Assembly (NCBI GenBank): GCA_000381585.1
Contig: KB906736.1
Coordinates: 716,789-780,788, forward strand
Source of the DNA: Acidobacteriaceae bacterium KBS 83
Lineage (GTDB): Bacteria > Acidobacteriota > Terriglobia > Terriglobales > Acidobacteriaceae
DNA length: 64,000 nt
Reading direction: 5' to 3'
In this document: one piece after another, positions 29,185 through 37,801 of the stretch
How positions within the stretch are numbered: the stretch's first letter is position 1
Layout: each line of letters starts with the position of its first letter
The notes under the pieces: generated by a model
Database searches by the model: none
Seen by the model: the letters and a program-made list of their open reading frames with translations, nothing else
Told to the model about the DNA's origin: nothing
Position numbers and translations under genes: made by a program

Positions 29185-29628
29185 CTACAGCTTGCCGTAA
29201 TTGATCCGTAGCAGGTTCTTTCGATTCGGCAGCAGGCGGATGTTGCTGCTTCCTTGCCCGCATCGCTTCATCTGGTTTCGGTGCTCTTCAATCTGTTCTT
29301 CCGTGGCGCCTAGGTACCGCAGCGCCTTCTCGAGCGTCTCTGCCGATTGGAATTCGATCCAAGGGCCGAGCACGGTCTTGCAGTCCACATGCAGAGCATG
29401 CGCCGCTGTGCCGGCCCGCGTGAAGCACACCAGAATCTCCGACGGCGCGGTCACTTCCTGGATGGACATCTTCCGGAGATTGCCAAGCGGATTCTTCGTT
29501 CCGCAGAAGCCGCACACTGCACAGCCATCCTTGAGCGTGAAGTGATTCGGTCCCATCCTTCCGTGGCAGGTCCAGCACACCAAACAGGCGACGACCTTAT
29601 TGGCGCGTTTCGGCTGATAGCCTACCAT
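29185..29628 (-). CDS. Zinc-finger-like repeat gene family, copy B (intact)
   Basis: 147 residues. The N-terminal part has four CxxC pairs (VCWTCHGRM; CAVCGFCG), probably zinc-binding. The C-terminal part reads SAETLEKALRYLGATEEQIEEHRNQMKRCGQGSSN and ends NRKNLLRINYGKL. That C-terminal module recurs in the copies at 3752, 49706 and 55480, which have different N-termini. Function unknown; the Cys pairs and the basic tail suggest nucleic-acid or protein binding. It lies just left of the IS5-family insertion. Confidence 0.6.
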   Translation of the reverse strand: MVGYQPKRANKVVACLVCWTCHGRMGPNHFTLKDGCAVCGFCGTKNPLGNLRKMSIQEVTAPSEILVCFTRAGTAAHALHVDCKTVLGPWIEFQSAETLEKALRYLGATEEQIEEHRNQMKRCGQGSSNIRLLPNRKNLLRINYGKL

Positions 29629-29735
29629 CTTCGTATTTTCTTCGCCATCCTCAGCCTCTTCTTATGCAGGCTCTTCGCATGCTGAAGCCTGAAAAATGCC
29701 TCTCCGGCTCCGAAGGTCCGGGCAACACAGTTCTG

Positions 29736-29945
29736 TCAGTCGCATAACTGATTCGCATCTCTACGAAGTTCGGTGGGCGGCGCGCCGGGACCTCGCACTA
29801 CCGGATCCTGAGTCTCACTAAGTTGCTCGCACTCGAGCCGTTCCAATACTTGCACTAGATCCTTTTGTTGCTGCCGAATTTGGGACTCCAGATTTGATCG
29901 CTTGTTCAATTCCCGGGCAACAGTAGTCTTCAGTTTCTGTTCTAG
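29736..29945 (-). pseudogene. 3' half of a coiled-coil gene split by an IS element
   Basis: It encodes the last part of a protein with a strong coiled coil (LEQKLKTTVARELNKRS, SQIRQQQKDLVQVLERLE) and a charged tail ending DANQLCD. Joined to the half at 31229-31478 with one CTAG removed, the codons GCT CTA GAA CAG continue in frame, giving an uninterrupted protein of about 150 residues. Unknown function. Confidence 0.7.
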
Positions 29946-31228
29946 GAACTTGTTGAAATAGGCACTCCCTCTGCGACATTGCACAGGGCTGTTCGTCTTA
30001 TCGATATGCGAGGAGACGAGCGGGTTCAGGACGGGATGTTCAGCTATGTTTCGTTGGAACAGCGAGTGCCTTCGGATCATCCGTTGCGCGAAGTACGGAA
30101 GGTGACCGACGTTGTGCTGCACACGCTGAGCCCGGAGTTGGATGCGCTGTACGCAGAAGCTGGGCGGCCGTCGATTGCGCCGGAGTATATTCTGCGAGCG
30201 CTGCTGTTGCAGGTATTCTTTTCCATTCGCTCCGAACGGCTGCTGGTCGAGCAGATCGATTACAACCTGCTGTTTCGGTGGTTCGTAGGCTTGGGCATGG
30301 ATGATGCGGTCTGGAACCACGCTGTGTTTTCGAAGAACCGCGATCGTCTGCTGACCGCCTAGGTAGCGCAGCGGTTTTTCGCCGAAGTGAACAGGCAGGC
30401 GAGGAAGTTCATGTCGGACGAACACTTCACCGTGGATGGGACGCTGATCCAGGCCTGGGCCTCGCAGAAGAGCTTCCGCCCGAAGGATGGCGACGGACCT
30501 GGTGATGGAACTAACTTCCATGGCCAGAAGCGCAGCAACAAGACGCACGAATCTACCACCGATCCCGACGCCCGGCTTTACAGGAAGAGCTACGGCAAGG
30601 AATCGAAGCTGAGCTACCTGGGCCATGCGCTGGTGGAGAACCGCAACGGACTGATTGCCGCGGCCATGGTCACACATGCCGACGGATTTGCCGAACGCGA
30701 TGCCGCGCTGTTGATGCTCCGCAGCAAGCAGAGGGGCCGCTCCCGGCGCATCACTGTGGGCGCAGACAAGGCATACGACACGAAGGATTTTGTGCGCACG
30801 GTGCGAGAACTGAACGTGACCCCGCACGTGACGAAGAACGACAAGAACCGCGCCAGCAACCTGGACCGGAGAACCACCCGACAGCCGGGTTATGCCGTCA
30901 GTCTCAGCCGTCGAATCGAAAAGAGCTTCGGCTGGCTCAAGCAGACCGGACCACTGCGCCAGAGCAAACTGCGCGGACTGCGCAAAGTCGATTGGCTGTT
31001 CGTCTTCAGTTGCGCTGCGCATAACTTACTACGCCTGCCCAGGATGATCGCCCAACAACATCGGCCAGTGAACAGGGAGCAGTGTGCCTGAACCCGGTAT
31101 GCGTGCTCACCGGCACGCGCAAACCCCGATTAACACACATCAAATCCCGAGTCCCAACCGATTTAAACTCCGCCACCTCCGCAAAGCCCCAGAAAACACC
31201 CACCATCGAAGCGATTTTCAACAGCTTC
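29946..31228 (+). mobile_element. IS5-family insertion sequence, 1283 bp
   Basis: The terminal repeats GAACTTGTTGAAA (29946-29958) and, inverted, GAAGCTGTTGAAA (31216-31228) match at 11 of 13 positions. A CTAG copy flanks each side (29942-29945 and 31229-31232), as expected for IS5-type insertion at YTAR sites. The element carries one transposase gene with an in-frame stop and has split a host coiled-coil gene. The left TIR is identical to that of the MITE at 3338. Confidence 0.85.
29979..31091 (+). pseudogene. IS5-family DDE transposase interrupted by a TAG codon
   Basis: The same frame runs from 29979 to 31091 with one TAG at 30360-30362. Before it lie the N-terminal helices (SLEQRVPSDHPLREVRKV, IRSERLLVEQIDYNLLFRWFVGL). 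After it come all three catalytic regions: FTVDGTLIQAW (first Asp), VGADKAYDT (second Asp), and RRIEKSFGWLK (Glu). The more natural start is Met at 30006 (MRGDERVQDGMFSY). Apart from the amber codon the gene looks intact, so the loss is recent, unless the stop is read through. Confidence 0.85.
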
Positions 31229-31478
31229 CTAGAGCGGCAATTTTCTTTTGCGCGCTGTCTCTCTCATTTTTAAGCTGATGTTCTTCTCCTGCGATGACGG
31301 GCTTACTACATCCGCCGAAGTCGGACTGAAATGTTGGCGAATTAGGCGGTTGTTCTGCCCCAGCGAATAGAGTGAGCAACATCAAAGGCATTAGTGTCCC
31401 AACAGCTCGCGGAGCAAAACGGATGCGTAGCCATGATTTATAGTCCGGAATTCGCAGAAAGCTCGACTTTTCGCTCAC
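31229..31478 (-). pseudogene. 5' half of the coiled-coil gene split by the IS element
   Basis: It starts at a GTG (31478) or an internal Met, with a hydrophobic stretch TLMPLMLLTLFAGAE that is probably a signal peptide. It continues through a Cys-containing segment into the start of a coiled coil (KNERDSAQKKIAAL) exactly where the CTAG target lies. The exported protein would be about 150 residues when rejoined with 29736-29945. Confidence 0.65.
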
Positions 31479-31755
31479 AAGTGTAGCAACCTTGGCATGA
31501 GGGTAACAATCGGACCCGGGCTCAACTTAAGCAAATTTCAACTGCCAAGGGCTCGGCGCGCGCCAGACCCGGGGAGTATCCAGCCGGCTGAGATAGCAGC
31601 TTACTAGTGGTTGGTTTGACTGTCTGACACTAGTTCGCCCGCCAAAAAAAGCAAATTGCAACAACGAAGAAGAAGAACTAATAGGTCCTGATAGGTCGGG
31701 AGATCGTGAGCGTTATAAATGCGCGCCGAGTCAGTTCGAATGATTAGGGCTCAGA

Positions 31756-32133
31756 TCACTTGGAAGTGCGTTCTTTCTCGTCTGGCGAATGCAGAAGCTT
31801 CTTCTCATAGTGGCCGATCACATCATGCGTGTGAGCGTAAAACGAGACCTTGTAATAGTTCTTCGCGGTGTTGCCGCCCCCTGTCCCACATATGATTGTT
31901 CCGTTAGCCGCCGAAAGCCCCTTGCTGTGCTCAGACAGCCAATCATGGTTTTCGATCGTGGTTTCGACGCGGCAGTCAGGTGGCAGCTCAATGCCCATCT
32001 TCGCCAATTCTTGACGTGGGTACCTGAGAAAGTTAAGAGCTTCCTCCGGTGTCGACTCCCAGAAATGTAGCATAAAAGGTTCGTGTCTGATGATTTCAGA
32101 CAAGGCGGAAAAATCAATGACTTTGCGCGGCAT
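31756..32133 (-). CDS. NHLP-like leader protein, possible RiPP precursor or nitrile-hydratase-alpha relative
   Basis: GAGGAG 7 bases before the ATG makes translation likely. In 125 residues the middle segment TPEEALNFLRYPRQELAKMGIELPPDCRVE fits the nitrile-hydratase-type leader peptide pattern: a helix with P.AAL, then GIELP and a short strand. It is followed by a region with ANGTIICGTGGGNTAKNYYK, which could be a core peptide. A charged C-terminal tail (HSPDEKERTSK) is atypical. No radical-SAM, cyclodehydratase or peptidase-exporter gene is visible nearby, so a RiPP role is a hypothesis only. Confidence 0.45.
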   Translation of the reverse strand: MPRKVIDFSALSEIIRHEPFMLHFWESTPEEALNFLRYPRQELAKMGIELPPDCRVETTIENHDWLSEHSKGLSAANGTIICGTGGGNTAKNYYKVSFYAHTHDVIGHYEKKLLHSPDEKERTSK

Positions 32134-32617
32134 AGGCGAACTCCTCTACGGGTGAAAGGAACGCACTTAATCGTGAACCGGAACCGAAGAGCCCAATCAG
32201 ATCGCGATCATCACAACCTAGCTAATCGGACCAGCGGAATTATGCTCCGTAATCATGGCAAGAGCAAGGTGTTTCGACATCTAAACACGACTCTCATGTC
32301 ACGGTTACATTTTCAGCCGTCGACTTTAACCGCTCAGACACATTCAGGGCCTCCCATACGTCACTTGCGGCGCGGCGTGGGATCTAGAAATTGAAACCGA
32401 GGTATCGAAACAGGCGAAGAACTGTCCGTGTGCCGCGAAACTGCCGTGGGCAGAGGTCGCGGGTCCGAGATGGGTCTTTTCAAGAATCTTCGTGCCACTT
32501 GGCCTCTTCGTCAGAAGCAGTCCGAAACCTTCGTTGCGGCGGCGCGCGAGATTCGCCCGCCACCGCCGAAACAAGCTGCGAGAATTGGTTACCTTCTCGG
32601 TCAAAACAGCTGGCGGA

Positions 32618-33523
32618 CTAGCTGGCGACTGCCATTTGATCTTGTATTTCTTGCCCCTCGAAGTCGGGCTTCGGCACCAGTGCCGCCAGAATGACGGCGG
32701 ACGCCTTCTGAATCACTTCAAGGCTTTCAGCTAACAGCGATGCGTTGCCGTGATAAAGCTGGATGTAATCGGAGGACGCAGTTCCAGTCTCCAGCCCTAC
32801 TGCCTTGCTCACTACAAACGCGATGGCCTCGGCTTCAGTCTCCCGAACAACTCTGGTGGTGGTCGTGCGGCGGTCGGCTTTGTGTAACATTTCGTGTGCC
32901 AGTTCATGCACAAGGGTCGAGAACTCTTCGGCCTTCGATTGTCCAGACAGAATGGCGATCCGTCCGCCATAGCTCATGCCGAGTGCGGGAGCGATCTTTT
33001 CGGTGAAGTAGAGCTCGATTCCCTGCCGCTCGATGAATGCCAGCAAGCGGTCGCGATTCTCGCCCACATCGCCTCTGATCTGGCGCATCTCTGGCGACTC
33101 TGTGCCTTCGGTTTGCGAGACATCGAAGACGTAAGAATTTCGGAAGCCGACGAGCACCCGCCGGTTCTGTATGGCGAGGTCCTTTTCGGCTTCTTCTTGT
33201 GGTTTCTGGCGTACACCGACGATGGGCGCCAGAATACGGATACCGCGCTCGCCCTTCATCACCTTTCGGCCAAGCTGGTTCCACGCATAAAGGCCGGCCA
33301 CGCGAGTGGCGTCTGGCTTCTGCCGCGCGATCTCCAGAATGTTGCCGAAGCTGTAGTTGTGAAAACGGCTCATCGCCGTGAAGTAAGCGGTGAGTGCTTC
33401 GGAGTGTCCAGCGTCCAACTGCTCGATGAGGCTTTTGATGTTGGCAGCGATGACTTCCTTGGCGGACTGCCGCTTGGGTTCTTCGCTGCGGGTGGGAGTG
33501 GGGCTGGTGGCTGTGTACTTCAT
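32618..33523 (-). CDS. ardC: ArdC-like antirestriction protein with ImmA/IrrE-type peptidase site
   Basis: The start at 33523 has AGGAG 7 bases upstream; longer reading to 33808 is not supported. 301 residues: an ArdC-type ssDNA-binding N-terminal domain (KEVIAANIKSLIEQLDAG, FTAMSRFHNYSFGNILEIARQKPDATRVAGLYAWNQLGRKV, GIRILAPI), then a metallopeptidase-like domain with HELAHEMLH near 218-226 and ETEAEAIAFVVSKAVGL. Known ArdC proteins protect incoming conjugative DNA. Its presence argues for a conjugative or integrative origin of this region. Confidence 0.85.
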   Translation of the reverse strand: MKYTATSPTPTRSEEPKRQSAKEVIAANIKSLIEQLDAGHSEALTAYFTAMSRFHNYSFGNILEIARQKPDATRVAGLYAWNQLGRKVMKGERGIRILAPIVGVRQKPQEEAEKDLAIQNRRVLVGFRNSYVFDVSQTEGTESPEMRQIRGDVGENRDRLLAFIERQGIELYFTEKIAPALGMSYGGRIAILSGQSKAEEFSTLVHELAHEMLHKADRRTTTTRVVRETEAEAIAFVVSKAVGLETGTASSDYIQLYHGNASLLAESLEVIQKASAVILAALVPKPDFEGQEIQDQMAVAS

Positions 33524-33794
33524 GATCTCTGCTCCTTGTGCTTGGCTTTTGCACTTCATGCCGTCGCGGCATGTAGCTACATGCCGAACGCCTCCTGGCG
33601 AAGGCGGGGGTAGCAAGGCGCAGGGGAGGGGGATCACCCATCCTTGGAGCGGAAGCGAAAGCTGGAGCGAAAAGGCCGAAGCGAAGCGAAGGTCTGCACA
33701 AGCGAAGCGCGGAAGACTGGGGATACCCCTTGTGCCGCGCGGGGGGCAGCGCCCGCTAGCGGCTTTAGAAGACCTTATATAGGTGTCAGAATGA

Positions 33795-34253
33795 ATGAAG
33801 ACATCCACAGCCTGTATTCTCTTTTTCTTCGCCTATACTGTCGATATGGGCAGCGAACGTGTTTCTACGACCCGGCTAAGGCTTGCGGGCAGGATCTGCT
33901 GCAATTGCAAGATCTCTTTGCCTCCGCCGCACACACCGGGCGAGAAGTTCTGCACGAAATGCCAGGCTTCTTCCGGATCAAAGCGAAGGGTCTACCTGCA
34001 CTTCATGTTGCTGACGGGCTGGCATTGCCAGTTCCTAGAGGCGGATTTGAAGACACCCTTGCCCAAAAAGTTGACCTTGCCTGATCCCGAGACCTTGATA
34101 CAGTTGGCGGAACGCGGCGGCTACAAGGCCGGCCTTGAGGGACGGCAGGCTCTCGAGCACGCGATCGAGACCGGACGTGGCGGAGTCTGGCTGGAGCTGA
34201 CAGAAGCGCAATATCGGAAGTTGAAGCGAGATGGAGACGATCGAAAGCTATAG
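33795..34253 (+). CDS. Small zinc-binding protein preceding dinB
   Basis: 152 residues; a Met at 33846 (MGSERVSTT) is an alternative start. CCNCKISLPPPHTPGEKFCTKCQ gives two CxxC pairs for one zinc. The C-terminal part is helical and charged. It overlaps the dinB remnant by 23 bp, so it was cotranscribed with the polymerase. Function unknown. Confidence 0.55.
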   Translation: MKTSTACILFFFAYTVDMGSERVSTTRLRLAGRICCNCKISLPPPHTPGEKFCTKCQASSGSKRRVYLHFMLLTGWHCQFLEADLKTPLPKKLTLPDPETLIQLAERGGYKAGLEGRQALEHAIETGRGGVWLELTEAQYRKLKRDGDDRKL

Positions 34254-34794
34254 CGACGGGGTGGCAACGCCACCGCGGAAGATCGTGCACATCGACATGG
34301 ACGCCTTCTACGCTTCGGTCGAACAGCGCGATGATCCAAGTCTTCGCGGCAAACCTGTCGTCGTTGCCTGGCGCGGCGCTCGATCGGTCGTGTGCGCCGC
34401 TTCCTACGAAGCAAGACAATTCGGAGTTCGTTCGGCGATGCCGGCACTTCGAGCGCAACACCTCTGTCCGGATGCGGTTTTTATTCCACCAGATTTCACG
34501 CGCTATAAGGCTGTCTCTCGTGCAGTCCGAGACATCCTCGAGCGTCATACCGCGTCGCAGCAGCCTCTGGCAGCAGCGCCCCGCTTCATCAGTCGGTGCT
34601 CGCGGTGGATGACGAGGAGGCCCGGCCCGCGCATCAAGGACATCGCGGCGCACTACAAGACGCTGCTCGGCGACGAGGACGATGACCTCGTTGAAGGCGA
34701 GGACGCTGAGGCCGAAGGCGATCCCCAGGAGATGGAGAAGGCGTTGTTCGAGATACGTAAGTTGGTCGCTCAGGCATTGGCGCTGAGCGCGTAA
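34231..34794 (+). pseudogene. dinB: Truncated DNA polymerase IV fused to unrelated C-terminal sequence
   Basis: Residues 1-105 are the start of a Y-family polymerase: IVHIDMDAFYASVEQRDDPSLRGKPVVV with the first catalytic Asp, then YEARQFGVRSAMPALRAQHLCPDAVF and DFTRYKAVSRAVRDILERHT. The similarity then stops and the second catalytic motif (SLDEAYLD) never appears. The remaining 80 residues, ending in an acidic stretch (GDEDDDLVEGEDAEAEGD) and a helix, come from another gene. The product cannot be an active polymerase. Confidence 0.8.
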
Positions 34795-35440
34795 GAGTCG
34801 CGCTGGGGCATGGTGTGCGAGGAGGACTCGCGACGGGTTGAGCCCCTCTTGAAAAACCGGCGCGGCTGCGATGGCTCACGCAAAGGAAGGACAGAATCGC
34901 CAGCATGGATGCGGCAAAGCCTGCCTTGCCGAAGTCGGCATCCAGGTTGGTTTTGGTGCGCAGGCACTTGCCAACGTGAAGGTGATTTCTCAGGAGTCGA
35001 GCGAACGTGGGAATCAGGCAGCTTGTGCTGTTCGCATCCTCCAGAGCACGCCTCAGTTCATTCAGATCGACGCCCGGGAATTGCGACATCAGAACATCGG
35101 GAACTGCCTCGCGCTTGAACCAGTGAAGTTCGGCCCCGATAGCAACGAGTAGGTCTAGATCGGTGCGGCTATGGCTGACGTTCTCAGCGTAGCTGCGCTT
35201 CTTCTTCGCATGGCCGTGCCATGCTCGGGTCTTAACGACTTGCTCCTTGCGTCCTAGGCAGCCGAGGATGAACAGCCCCTCCAAAGCCGAACAACCCAGA
35301 ATTGTCGCTGCAAGAGTTGCGCCCGCATTGATGCAGCGATGCCACTCATCAATTAACTGCCGTGTGTTGGTTAGTGCACGCCTTGAAGCCTCGGCTTCTT
35401 CCAGTCCGTCGCGTGCGACAAGGCCAGGCTCACTCAGCAC
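34634..35440 (-). CDS. Hypothetical protein, 3' end probably replaced
   Basis: 268 residues. The first 190 look like a real protein with helical sequence (TRQLIDEWHRCINAGATLAATILGCSALEGLFILG, LLRNHLHVGK). The last 75, rich in Pro, Arg and Ser, run antisense to the C-terminal half of the dinB fusion and look non-coding, so the authentic end may have been lost at the same junction (about 34800-34860). No family recognised. Confidence 0.4.
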   Translation of the reverse strand: MLSEPGLVARDGLEEAEASRRALTNTRQLIDEWHRCINAGATLAATILGCSALEGLFILGCLGRKEQVVKTRAWHGHAKKKRSYAENVSHSRTDLDLLVAIGAELHWFKREAVPDVLMSQFPGVDLNELRRALEDANSTSCLIPTFARLLRNHLHVGKCLRTKTNLDADFGKAGFAASMLAILSFLCVSHRSRAGFSRGAQPVASPPRTPCPSATLTRSAPMPERPTYVSRTTPSPSPGDRLRPQRPRLQRGHRPRRRAASCSAPRCP

Positions 35441-35563
35441 GAAGGATTCGCCGACGATTCAATCAAGTGCAGCAGCTAGCGGATTAGTAACTGAGAAGGC
35501 GATGTGAAGAACAAGTGTCTGACGAGCTGAGGCAGAAGCAGAGTTGCGTGAATGGCGCCACTA

Positions 35564-37801
35564 TTAGCGCTGTCCGTTCACTGATGGAATAACGATGCTT
35601 ATCCTGACTTCTTTGCCTTGAACATCGACGACGTTGCAGTGGGTGCGCTGTCCGTCTCGTTTGAAGTCGAGCGTAACGCGCGAAGACCCAATACGCAGTT
35701 TTTCAATCCGAAGTGTCCGCAGGAACGGGGGAAGATGAGGATTGACAATCGACAGCTCACCTTGATCGGCGTTGGGCTGGAGGCCCAATAAGCCCGTGAG
35801 CAAAAGGAAGGGCGCCCCCGCTGCCCACGCCTGCGGCGAACAGGAAACCGGATAGTGCACAGGTTCGCTCCTGAGTTGCCGTTCAATGCCGCAGAAAAGC
35901 TCCGGCAAACGATATTCGCGAAAATACAGTGCTGCGTCGTAAAGAGCTTGGAAGACTATGGTAGCCTCGCGGTGAAGTCCATAACGAGCCATGCCGTAGC
36001 CGATGATCGCAGTGTCGTGTGGCCAGACGGAGCCGCAATGGTAGCTCATCGGATTGAAGTAGTTCTCTTCGCAAGAGAGAGTACGGATACCCCACCCTGA
36101 GAAGAGGCCCTTCCCGAGCAGACGCTCGGCCACTTGGCTGGCACGTTGAGTGCTTATGGCCGAGGAGAATAGTAAGTGCCCTGGGTTGGAGCCATTCACG
36201 CGCAAAGGGCACTTGTCGCGATCAAGCGCCATCGCATAGTAGCCACGGTCCTCAAGCCAGAAAAGCCTCTCGATCAGTCCCTGCAACTCATCCGCTCGGT
36301 CCTTTGCCCGAGCTGCCAGTTGGTGCTCGCCAAGCAGGTGCAGGATCCCGGAGATACCTGCAAGTGCACGCACTGCGTAACCCTGCACCTCAACCAGCGC
36401 TACGGGAGGTTGCGCGATTCTGCCATCGCTGTGCCGGTTCGCGTCGCCCGAGTCTTTCCATCCCTGGTTGAAAAGCCCTTTCGGATTGCGTCGGCAGTAC
36501 TCGACGAGCCCGTCGCCATCGAGGTCACCGTATTGAAGGATCCAGTTTGTTGCGGCCGTGAGCGGTTTCTTTAACTCATGGAGGAACGCGTGGTCTCCAG
36601 TCCAACGGAAATACGCCTGCGCCAAGATGAGAAAGAGTGGCGTGGCATCCACTGATCCGTAGGAACGGCCGAACGCCACCTCGTGCGTAGCCGTCATTTC
36701 GCCCGAGCGCCGCTCGTGAAGAATCTTGCCGGGATCTTCATCGCGTTCGTCATTCTTGACTTGGCCCTGATAGGCGGCGAGCACGCGTAATGTTCCACGC
36801 GCCAGATCCGGATCCAGCAGCAAGCTCTCATAACTGCTTAATAGGGAGTCCCGTCCGAAGAGTGCTGCAAACCACGGCACGCCTGCGGCAACGGCCGTGC
36901 CGCGTTCTTTCGGCATGCGCAAGGCATAAAAATCTGCTGCTGAAGTTTCGATCATGGCATCGAAAATCTGGTTGTCAGATCGCATTCGAGTGCAATTCTC
37001 GACCCATTCCGTGTACCGCTCTGCGGAGTGGCGGCGCGCCACCTCCAAAGTTTCTCGCTGCTGGTCAGTAGCTCGCAGATTCTCCGTCTTCGCACATACA
37101 CTCATGGCGATCGTCGTTGTGAGTTGATTGCTGGCGTGGGGTGGCAGCCGCAATTCCCATAGCGCTCGTTGCTCTTCCAAAACCTTCGGCGGTGGCGCAA
37201 AGCAGAGTTCGGTGGCACGAATTCGCTCATCCAGACCTTCGTACTGAAGGCGCGCACAACTTTCGCGGATCATAGGACTAAAATAGCGGCCACTTTTGCC
37301 GCGTAGTAGACCCCGTACTTGGAAGATGTCCATGAAGTCTGCAGCAAACAAAAGCTCGATGTTCAACGTGACCGCTGCATCGTGAAAGTTCTGGATGTCC
37401 AGAATGTCGTAGAGCCGGTTGCGATCGAGAAGTTGCTCGCGATGAACATAAATGGTGTTGATCGGAAGGTCCAGATTTTCTCCAGACATTGATCCGCCTC
37501 GAACGGTAAGTTCCACCCGCGCGGTATCCGCGCCCATCGTTGTTGAGGAAAGTACGACTGGCTCTTGTCCGTTGACACGCAATTCCAAATAGCTCAGAAA
37601 ACGGGTGTCGTCGCAAAAGAGGCCGACTTGCGGCGCGCTTGGCGGCGTCAGGTTGCCTCGACGCGTCGCCGCGAAAAACGTGGTACCACGTATGATCGCC
37701 AAACCCTCAACGGCGTCGAGGCTTGGCTCTGGATATAGGGCTTTCGGCTCAGGAGGCGAATCCATAAGCCGGGACGTGTTTGCCTCTGCGGTTTCCCTCA
37801 A
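35564..37801 (-). CDS. Amylo-alpha-1,6-glucosidase / bacterial glycogen-debranching-type protein
   Basis: The TTG at 37801 is preceded by GAGGAG at an 8-base gap and overlaps the TGA of the upstream gene (TTGA), which favours it over Met at 37765. Of 745 residues, about 30-230 are the N-terminal beta domain (FAATRRGNLTPPSAPQVGLFCDDTRFLSYLELRVNG) and about 290-680 an (alpha/alpha)6 barrel (PWFAALFGRDSLLSSYESLLLDPDLARGTLRVLAAYQG, NPKGLFNQGWKDSGDANRHSDG, NPMSYHCGSVWPHDTAIIGYGMARYG). The family hydrolyses alpha-1,6 or related glycosidic links. Coupled to a GT4 gene, it suggests glycogen or trehalose-like storage sugar turnover. Confidence 0.9.
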   Translation of the reverse strand: MRETAEANTSRLMDSPPEPKALYPEPSLDAVEGLAIIRGTTFFAATRRGNLTPPSAPQVGLFCDDTRFLSYLELRVNGQEPVVLSSTTMGADTARVELTVRGGSMSGENLDLPINTIYVHREQLLDRNRLYDILDIQNFHDAAVTLNIELLFAADFMDIFQVRGLLRGKSGRYFSPMIRESCARLQYEGLDERIRATELCFAPPPKVLEEQRALWELRLPPHASNQLTTTIAMSVCAKTENLRATDQQRETLEVARRHSAERYTEWVENCTRMRSDNQIFDAMIETSAADFYALRMPKERGTAVAAGVPWFAALFGRDSLLSSYESLLLDPDLARGTLRVLAAYQGQVKNDERDEDPGKILHERRSGEMTATHEVAFGRSYGSVDATPLFLILAQAYFRWTGDHAFLHELKKPLTAATNWILQYGDLDGDGLVEYCRRNPKGLFNQGWKDSGDANRHSDGRIAQPPVALVEVQGYAVRALAGISGILHLLGEHQLAARAKDRADELQGLIERLFWLEDRGYYAMALDRDKCPLRVNGSNPGHLLFSSAISTQRASQVAERLLGKGLFSGWGIRTLSCEENYFNPMSYHCGSVWPHDTAIIGYGMARYGLHREATIVFQALYDAALYFREYRLPELFCGIERQLRSEPVHYPVSCSPQAWAAGAPFLLLTGLLGLQPNADQGELSIVNPHLPPFLRTLRIEKLRIGSSRVTLDFKRDGQRTHCNVVDVQGKEVRISIVIPSVNGQR

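Noticed and set aside
29736-31022. 428-residue ORF on the minus strand across the IS element
   Set aside because: Most of it is the antisense of the transposase; only its last 70 codons belong to the split coiled-coil gene.
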